From assembly GCF_013410345.1 (NCBI RefSeq), contig NZ_JACCFJ010000001.1:3819001-3883000 (forward strand): DNA of 64,000 nt, written 5' to 3'. The DNA comes from Saccharopolyspora hordei. GTDB taxonomy: Bacteria > Actinomycetota > Actinomycetes > Mycobacteriales > Pseudonocardiaceae. A model generated the notes under the pieces. It was not told the DNA's origin. It ran no database searches and was given only the letters and a program-made list of their open reading frames with translations. Positions 55,400 through 64,000 of this stretch are shown piece by piece. Position 1 is the stretch's first letter. Each line of letters begins with the position of its first letter. Both the position numbers and the translations under genes were made by a program.

Positions 55400-57199
55400 G
55401 TCCTGCCGCAGTCCCTCGGTGCCGGCGGGCTGCTGCTGGTCGCCGACCTGCTGCGCGGCGTGCCGCTGGGCCGCACGGTCGCGCGGTCCGTGGGGCTGGC
55501 GGTGGCCGCCGTCCCGGAGGGCGTGCCGTTCGTCGCGACGCTCGCCGAGCTCGCCGAGCTCGCCGCGGCCCGCCGGCTCGCCCGGCGCGGGGTGCTGGTG
55601 CGCAGCCCGGCGACGGTGGAGGCGCTGGGCCGGGTCGACACGCTGTGCTTCGACAAGACCGGGACCCTCACCCAGGGCCGCATCGCGCTCAGCCGGGTCT
55701 CCGACGGCCGCACCTGCCGAGCCGTCCCGGACCTCGACGCCGACCTCCGCCAGGTCGTGGCCGCCGGGGTGCGGGCCACCCCGCGGCAGGACGACGCGCA
55801 CCCGCTGCCCCACCTGACCGACCGCGCGGTGCTCGACGGGGCGCGCGCCGCGGGTGTCGAGGCCGACGGACCGGTGATCGCCGAGCTGCCCTTCGAGCCG
55901 TCGCGGGGCTTCCACGCGGTGCACACCGCCCGGCTGCTGTCGGTCAAGGGCGCCCCGGAGGTGGTGCTCGACCGCTGCACCCGCTGGCGGGCCGGCGGCG
56001 TGCTGGACGACGAGGCGCGGGCCGGGTTCGAGCGCGAGGTGGAGCGGCTGGCGGTGGGCGGCTACCGGCTGCTGGCGGTGGCCGAGCGGGCGGTGCCCGG
56101 GTCGTTCGCGCTCACCGAGTCCAGTGTGGACGACCTGGAGCTGGTCGGGCTGCTGTGCCTGTCCGACCCGGTGCACCCGGCCGCCACCGAGGCGGTCTCG
56201 GAGCTGAGCCGCTCCGGCGTCGACGTGGTCATGATCACCGGCGACCACCCCAGCACCGCCGAGGCGATCGCGGCCGAGCTCGGCGTGCTCAACGGCGGGC
56301 GGGTGCTCACCGGTGCGGAGCTGGACCGCTTCGACGACGAGCAGCTGGACGCCGCGCTGCCCGGCACCTCGGTGTTCGCACGGGTCAGCCCGGCGCAGAA
56401 GGCCCGCGCGGTGGGGCGGATGCGCGCGGGCGGCCGGGTGGTGGCGATGACCGGTGACGGCGCCAACGACGTCCCGGCGATCACCCTGGCGCAGGTGGGC
56501 ATCGCGTTCGGTTCCCGCGCCACCCCAGCTGCGCGGGAGGCGGCCGACCTCGTCGTCACCGAGGACCGCATCGAGACGCTGACCGACGGCATCGTCAAGG
56601 GGCGCGGGACGTGGACGTCGGTGCGCGACGCGCTGTCGCTCCTGCTGGGCGGCAACCTGGGCGAGATCGGCCACGCGCTGGGCACCGGCCTGGTCAGCCC
56701 CACCGCCGGGCTCACCGCGCGCCAGCTGCTGGCGGTCAACCTGCTCACCGACGTCCTGCCGGCCATCGCGATCGCGGTGCGGCCGCCCCCGGACGCCACG
56801 CCGGCGAAGCTGCTGGCGGAAGGGCCGGAGGCCTCGCTCGGCGCGGCGCTGGCCCGCGACGTCCGCGCCCGCGCCGCGGCCACCGCGGGCGGCGCCGGGC
56901 TCGCGTGGCTGCTGGCCCGCCCGCTGTCCACCGCCGCGCAGGCCCGCACCACCGGTCTGGTCGCGCTCGTCGCGGCGCAGCTGGCACAGACCCTGGCGGT
57001 GCGGGGCCGGACCCCGCTGGTGCTCGCCGCGGGCGCGGGCTCGCTGGTGCTGCTCGCCGTCGTCGTGCAGGTGCCCGGCGTCAGCCGGTTCTTCGGCTCC
57101 AGCCCCCTGCTGCCGCACCAGTGGGGCATCGCGCTGGCCACCTCGCTCGCCGCGACGCTGGCGGTGCGGGGCTGGCAGTCCTGGGGCGGCACCACCTGA
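55400..57199 (+). pseudogene. 5'-truncated P-type ATPase (CtpI-like)
   Basis: About 600 codons of the C-terminal half of a large actinobacterial P-type ATPase. Homology-like sequence begins at HQVLPQSLGAGG (about 55400), in a membrane segment. It continues with VAAVPEGVPFVATLAEL, the phosphorylation loop CFDKTGTLT, the nucleotide domain (SVKGAPEVVLDRC), MTGDGANDVPAI, and four or more C-terminal helices. Missing are the actuator domain (no TGE motif) and the first helices. Only about 125 bases separate it from the chelatase stop, and no ribosome-binding site is seen. It is most likely a remnant cut by a rearrangement; an expressed short variant starting at GTG 55293 cannot be excluded. Confidence 0.75.
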
Positions 57200-57253
57200 C
57201 CTGCGCTGTCCCGGACGGGTTCACCTCGTCGCCACCCCGGGCTCGCCCCCGTC

Positions 57254-58216
57254 TCACCCGCGCGAGGACCCTGCGGAGACCCCGGCCAGTTCCGCGGCCT
57301 GCGTGGTCGCCGGGGCGGAGCGCTGGGCGGTGTAGGCGCCGGCGAGGATCAACGCACCGCCGAGCAGCTGGACCGGGCCGAGCGCCTCGGCCAGCAGCGC
57401 CCAGGCCAGCAGGGTGGCCACCACCGGTTCGAGGAACGCGACCGCGCCCGCCACCTGCGGCGACAGCCGGCGGACCGCCACGATGCCGGTCAGGTACGCC
57501 AGCACTGTGCTGACCACGACGATCCACGCCACGGCCACCAGCGCCGGCAGCGCGTGGCCGGCCAGCTCGACCTCGCCGAGCAGCAGCGTCCAGTCCCTCT
57601 CCCAGGGCTGCGCGACCGCGGTCACCACCGCCGCGCCGAGCAGCAGCCCGAACCCGGCGAGCGCGAGCGGGTCGACCTCGGGTCCGCTGTCGGACAGCAG
57701 GAAGTACGCCGCCTGGCAGCCGGCGGCGCCCAGCGCGAGCAGCAGGCCGACCGGGTCGAAGCTCAGTCCCGCCCACAGCTCCACGACGCACGCCAGGCCG
57801 ACCACCGCGATCGCCACCCCGATGGCGGCCGAGGGGCTCACCGGGCGCCGGCGGACGAACCGGATCCAGCCCAGCACCAGCACCGGCCCGAGGAACTCGA
57901 TGAGCAGCGCCACCCCGACCGGCACGCGGGCGATCGCCGCGAAGTAGCAGACCTGGACCCCGGCGATGGCGAACAGCCCGTACCCGACGAGGAGCTTGGG
58001 CGCCTTGCGCACGGCCGCGGCGTGCCGGAGCGCGAAGGGCAGCATGAGCAGCGCGCCGCCGACCAACCGCAGCCACGCCACGTCGAGCGAGCTGAACCCC
58101 GCGGCGATCAGCGGCTTGGCGAACGGCCCCGAGCCGCCGAAGCAGAACGCGGAGGCGATCGCGACGGCCACGCCCGCGGACTTGGTGCTGGTGGTCGGAC
58201 TGCGCACGCCTCCCAT
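57254..58216 (-). CDS. EamA/DMT-family exporter (RhtA-like)
   Basis: 320-residue inner-membrane protein with ten predicted helices in two EamA repeats. The first repeat begins VAVAIASAFCFGGSGPFAKP and the second at VGLLLALGAAGCQAAYFLLSD; the AVAFLEPVVATLLAWALLAEAL motif near the end is typical. Members such as RhtA export amino acids or similar metabolites. The ATG at 58216 has no clear ribosome-binding site but begins just before helix 1. It converges on the truncated ATPase and is divergent from acn. Confidence 0.86.
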   Translation of the reverse strand: MGGVRSPTTSTKSAGVAVAIASAFCFGGSGPFAKPLIAAGFSSLDVAWLRLVGGALLMLPFALRHAAAVRKAPKLLVGYGLFAIAGVQVCYFAAIARVPVGVALLIEFLGPVLVLGWIRFVRRRPVSPSAAIGVAIAVVGLACVVELWAGLSFDPVGLLLALGAAGCQAAYFLLSDSGPEVDPLALAGFGLLLGAAVVTAVAQPWERDWTLLLGEVELAGHALPALVAVAWIVVVSTVLAYLTGIVAVRRLSPQVAGAVAFLEPVVATLLAWALLAEALGPVQLLGGALILAGAYTAQRSAPATTQAAELAGVSAGSSRG

Positions 58217-58345
58217 CGAAGCACGCGCGTGGCGTCCGCCCGGCAAGCCGTTCCGGTACCGGCGTGCCACCCCGCGCCGAGCCGTGGGAAAAACGACGGT
58301 TTTGCACGGGCTGGCACACGCGGCCCCAACTTTGCCGACCCTCAG

Positions 58346-58375
58346 TTGAGCGCCATTGCAGGACAAGCGTACTGT
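58346..58375 (+). promoter_or_regulatory. probable aconitase promoter
   Basis: TTGAGC (58346-58351) and TACTGT (58370-58375) with an 18-base spacer lie about 100 bases before the acn start, in the EamA/acn divergent region. Confidence 0.5.
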
Positions 58376-58476
58376 TAAGGGTGACGTGAGAGCGGGTTCT
58401 GCGCGCATGCTCGGCCGACGTGCGCGAGACTCGCAATCGTTCCCGAACTTGCGCCCGTCGCGAGATGGAGTTGAAC

Positions 58477-61281
<2,805 letters not shown>

Positions 61282-61311
61282 TCCCCTGCCCCATCCGGCA
61301 GGTGCAGTGAC

Positions 61312-61344
61312 CGGGCCCGGTGCGCCACAAGCGCGCCGGGCCCG
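61312..61344. terminator. bidirectional terminator between acnA and htpG
   Basis: CGGGCCCGGTGCGC and GCGCGCCGGGCCCG pair over 14 bases with one G-U and a five-base loop, 30 bases after the acnA stop. htpG converges on it from the right. Confidence 0.7.
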
Positions 61345-61455
61345 TCTGCGTCGGCCCGCTGGGTGAGTCCCGCGCCGCGGCGCTCCGGGATGGCGAACAC
61401 CGCGGATCGCGACCGGGCCGTGCGCGCTCGCCGGACGCGCACGACCCGGCGGGGA

Positions 61456-63366
61456 TCACAGCGTGCTCGCCAGGCGGTCGGCCAGCAGGCGGCTGAAGCG
61501 GGCCGGGTCGGCGACCTCGCCGCCCTCGGCGAGCAAGGCCATGCCGTGCAGCAGCTCGACCACCTCGGACAGCTCCGGGGCGTCGCCGCGTTCCGCGTGG
61601 GCCTTGCGCAGCCCCACCACCAGCGGGTGCGACGGGTTGAGCTCCAGGACCCGCTTGGTGCGCGGGACCTCGTGGCCCATCGCGCGGTAGACCTTCTCCA
61701 TCGTCGGCGTCAGGTCCCCGGCCTCGCCCACCAGGCACGCCGGGGAGGTGGTCAGCCGGGAGGACAACCGCACCTGCCGGACCTGCTCGCCGAGCTCGCC
61801 GGTCATCCACTCCAGCAGCGCGGCGAACTCCTCCCGCTGCTCGTCCCGCTCGCCCTCGGCTTCCTCCGCCCCCTCCTCGGCGTCGAGGTCGACCTCGCCC
61901 CGGGCGATGGACTTCAGCGGCTTGCCGTCGAACTCCGGCACCGCGTCGACCCACATCTCGTCGATCGGGTCGGTGAGCACGAGCACCTCGTAGCCCTTGG
62001 CCCGGAACGCCTCCATGTGCGGCGAGCTCTCCACGACCTGCCGCGACGCGCCGGTCAGGTAGTAGATGTGGTTCTGCCCGTCCTTCATCCGCTCCACGTA
62101 CTCGCGCAGCGTGGTCAGCTGCTCGGGGTCGTGGGTGGAGGCGAAGGAGGCGATGTCCAGCAGCGCGTCGCGGTTCTCCGGATCGCTGAGCAGGCCCTCC
62201 TTGACCGCTTGGCCGAACTCGGTCCAGAAGGTCCGGTAGCGGTCGGCGTCGTTGGCCCGCATGTCCTTCACCGCCGACAGCACCTTCTTGGTCAGGCGCC
62301 GCCGCATCAGGCTGATGTGGCGGTCCTGCTGGAGGATCTCCCGCGACACGTTCAGCGACAGGTCCTGGGCGTCCACGACACCCCTGACGAAGCGCAGGTA
62401 GTCGGGCAGCAGCGCCTCGCAGTCGTCCATGATGAACACGCGCTTGACGTAGAGGTGCACACCGCGGGTGCGCTCGCGCGCGAACAGGTCGGCGGGCGCG
62501 TGCGAGGGCAGGAACAGCAGCGCCTGGTACTCGAAGGTGCCCTCGGCCTTGACGTGGACGGTCTCCAGCGGGTCGCGCCAGTCGTGGCTGAGGTGCTTGT
62601 AGAACTCGCGGTACTCGTCCTCGCCGACCTCGTCCTTGCCGCGCGCCCAGAGCGCCTTCATCGAGTTGATGGTCTGGATCTCGCGCTTGGTCCCACCGTC
62701 GCCGTCCCGGGTCTCGACCTCCATCCGGATCGGCCAGGTGATGAAGTCGGAGTAGCGCTGCACGATATGGCGGATACGCCACTCGTCGGTGTAGTCGTGG
62801 AGGTGGTCCTCGGCGTCCTCGGGCTTGAGGCGCAGGGTCACCGACGTGCCCTGGGGAGCCTCCTCCACGGTCTCGATGGTGTAGGTGCCCTGCCCGGTGG
62901 AGCTCCACCGGGTCGCGGTGCTCTCCCCCGCGCGCCGGGTCACCAGCGTCACCTCGTCGGCGACCATGAAGGTGGAGTAGAAGCCGACGCCGAACTGCCC
63001 GATGAGCTCGTTGGCCGCCGCGTCGCTGGCTTCCTTGAGCTTGCGCAGCAGCTCGCCGGTGCCCGACTTGGCGATGGTGCCGATCAGCGACACGACGTCG
63101 TCGCGGGACATGCCGATGCCGTTGTCCCGCACGGTGAGCGTGCGCTGCTCGCGGTCGACCTCGATGGCGATGTGCAGATCGGAGGTGTCGACCTCGAGGT
63201 CCTTGTCGCGGAACGCCTCCAGCCGCAGCTTGTCCAGGGCGTCCGAGGCGTTGGCGATCAACTCGCGGAGGAAGACGTCCTTGTTCGAGTAGATCGAGTG
63301 CACCATCAGCTGCAGGAGCTGCTGGGCCTCGGCCTGGAACTCGAGGGTTTCCGCCTGCGTACTCAC
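61456..63366 (-). CDS. htpG: molecular chaperone HtpG (Hsp90)
   Basis: 636-residue bacterial Hsp90. ATP-binding (GHKL) motifs in the N-domain: ELIANASDALDKLR, DNGIGMSRDD and GQFGVGFYSTFMVAD. The middle domain (about 230-490) contains VSREILQQDRH with the catalytic Arg loop, and the C-terminal dimerisation domain follows an acidic linker (DLDAEEGAEEAEGERDEQRE). It is cytosolic and ATP-dependent. The GTG at 63366 (VSTQAETLEFQAE) matches the usual HtpG N-terminus; GGGGAA lies upstream. Confidence 0.96.
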   Translation of the reverse strand: MSTQAETLEFQAEAQQLLQLMVHSIYSNKDVFLRELIANASDALDKLRLEAFRDKDLEVDTSDLHIAIEVDREQRTLTVRDNGIGMSRDDVVSLIGTIAKSGTGELLRKLKEASDAAANELIGQFGVGFYSTFMVADEVTLVTRRAGESTATRWSSTGQGTYTIETVEEAPQGTSVTLRLKPEDAEDHLHDYTDEWRIRHIVQRYSDFITWPIRMEVETRDGDGGTKREIQTINSMKALWARGKDEVGEDEYREFYKHLSHDWRDPLETVHVKAEGTFEYQALLFLPSHAPADLFARERTRGVHLYVKRVFIMDDCEALLPDYLRFVRGVVDAQDLSLNVSREILQQDRHISLMRRRLTKKVLSAVKDMRANDADRYRTFWTEFGQAVKEGLLSDPENRDALLDIASFASTHDPEQLTTLREYVERMKDGQNHIYYLTGASRQVVESSPHMEAFRAKGYEVLVLTDPIDEMWVDAVPEFDGKPLKSIARGEVDLDAEEGAEEAEGERDEQREEFAALLEWMTGELGEQVRQVRLSSRLTTSPACLVGEAGDLTPTMEKVYRAMGHEVPRTKRVLELNPSHPLVVGLRKAHAERGDAPELSEVVELLHGMALLAEGGEVADPARFSRLLADRLASTL

Positions 63367-63494
63367 TTCAGCTGCTTCCCCTTTCGCTTCGGACCGCACT
63401 GCGGGCGCGGGTCGAGCGGCCGCGCACCACGATGATTATCGGCAGCGCGCGGCAGGGCCCGGCGGCACCGGGCACGGGGTGAGCTGCGGGGGCC

Positions 63495-64000
63495 TCAGCC
63501 GCGGCGGGGTCGCCGGCAGACGTAGATCCGGGCCGGCGGGACGTTGCGCCACACCGTGCGCGAGGTGAGGACCTCGTCGAAGGTCAGGTCCAGGCGGCGG
63601 CGGAACAGGCGGGCGCCGGACATGCCCAGGGCGTGCACGTAGGCGAAGGTCGTGAAGGCGCCGCCGGGCGCGAGCACCGCGCCGACCTGGTCCAGGATCG
63701 CCTGCTGCAGCTCGCCCGGGAAGATCGACCACGGCAGCCCGCTGACCACCGCGTCGACCCGCTCGATCCCGAGCCCGCTGAGCAGGTCGCCGAGCCGGGC
63801 CGCGTCGCCCTGGACGACCTCCAGCCACGGCAGCTCGGCGCGCAGGTACTCGACCATGCCGCCGTCCAGCTCGATGGCCACGTGCCGACCGCCCGACGGC
63901 AGGCGCTCGGCGATCGCGCCGCTGAGCGCCCCCGTCCCGGGCCCGAGCTCCACCACGACCGGCCTGCCGGAGGTCGGCACCACCGCGGCCATCTCGCGCG
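63495..64000 (-). CDS. class I SAM-dependent methyltransferase, 5'-partial
   Basis: The last about 168 residues of a methyltransferase; the frame is open to the window edge. Motif I VVVELGPGTGALSGAIAER is intact, followed by HVAIELDGGMVEYL (acidic end of strand 2) and VDAVVSGLPWSIFP (post-motif). The GLPWSIFP pattern and a terminal RxFRRRLDLTFDEVLTSRTVWRNVPPA resemble phospholipid N-methyltransferase and rRNA-adenine-dimethylase-like proteins. The exact substrate is unknown. An ATG at 63990-63992 exists, but the true start is probably beyond the edge. Confidence 0.8.
   Translation of the reverse strand, partial: REMAAVVPTSGRPVVVELGPGTGALSGAIAERLPSGGRHVAIELDGGMVEYLRAELPWLEVVQGDAARLGDLLSGLGIERVDAVVSGLPWSIFPGELQQAILDQVGAVLAPGGAFTTFAYVHALGMSGARLFRRRLDLTFDEVLTSRTVWRNVPPARIYVCRRPRRG

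Noticed and set aside
55313-55410. Minus-strand coding stretch reading DRWGLRADRRRVRC at the ATPase breakpoint
   Set aside because: It looked protein-like, but no start, stop context or family could be recognised and third-position bias mirrors the opposite strand.

Overview
The window is very G+C-rich with almost every third codon position G or C, abundant GTG starts and several leaderless-type promoters (TANNNT, six bases, then the start codon). Gene content (mycobacterial-type fabG-inhA-ferrochelatase block, moxR/DUF58/VWA block, DasR-type operator, actinobacterial HemD-winged-helix fusion) points to an actinomycete of the Pseudonocardiaceae, probably Saccharopolyspora-like. This is inferred from gene families, not from a search. 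No rRNA, tRNA, CRISPR array or insertion sequence was found. A few genes are broken: a frameshifted WD40 protein, a YbaK remnant and a 5'-truncated P-type ATPase.

Left part (1-32 kb) is accessory and regulatory. It holds the frameshifted TPR/WD40 protein, a glyoxalase-like protein, a nitrobindin-like heme protein, a MarR regulator with its efflux pump (sharing a repeated operator-like element), a cold-shock protein and a YciO-type protein. Next come a LuxR-type regulator divergent from a secreted C39-like protease and a cutinase-fold hydrolase, an HNH nuclease and an MFS transporter. A fatty-acid-like catabolic cluster follows at 12.4-19.7 kb: two acyl-CoA dehydrogenases, TetR, acyl-CoA ligase, SDR, nitronate monooxygenase-family flavoprotein and PadR, with clear palindromic operators. 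Then come endonuclease I, another MFS pump, a lipoate-ligase-like protein, a DHFR-like reductase, the YbaK remnant, a flavoprotein divergent from a LigD-type PE/polymerase protein, and an AA10 LPMO under a promoter overlapped by a DasR-type site. A DUF2071 protein and a sortase/sortase-substrate pair follow; the pair is divergent from a two-component system, with three repeated boxes between them.

Middle part (32-45 kb) is conserved actinobacterial core: ferrochelatase, InhA and FabG; a large FAD/Fe-S oxidoreductase; thioredoxin; an MgtC-like protein; the MoxR-DUF58-VWA operon; MobA; and an NlpC/P60 hydrolase. This order, with aconitase further right, mirrors the M. tuberculosis acn-ripA-moxR1-Rv1480-Rv1481-fabG1-inhA-hemZ block. 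Here Sir2, a complete nitrate assimilation operon, a truncated ATPase and an EamA exporter lie between the NlpC/P60 gene and acn.

Right part (45-64 kb): NarK imports nitrate, NasA (molybdopterin enzyme) reduces it to nitrite with an FAD/[2Fe-2S] electron-transfer partner, and NirBD reduces nitrite to ammonium. HemD and a SirB/CbiX chelatase supply siroheme for NirB; MobA nearby supplies the Mo-bisMGD cofactor for NasA. The seven genes overlap end to end, which implies one translationally coupled operon. Aconitase, HtpG and a partial methyltransferase complete the window.
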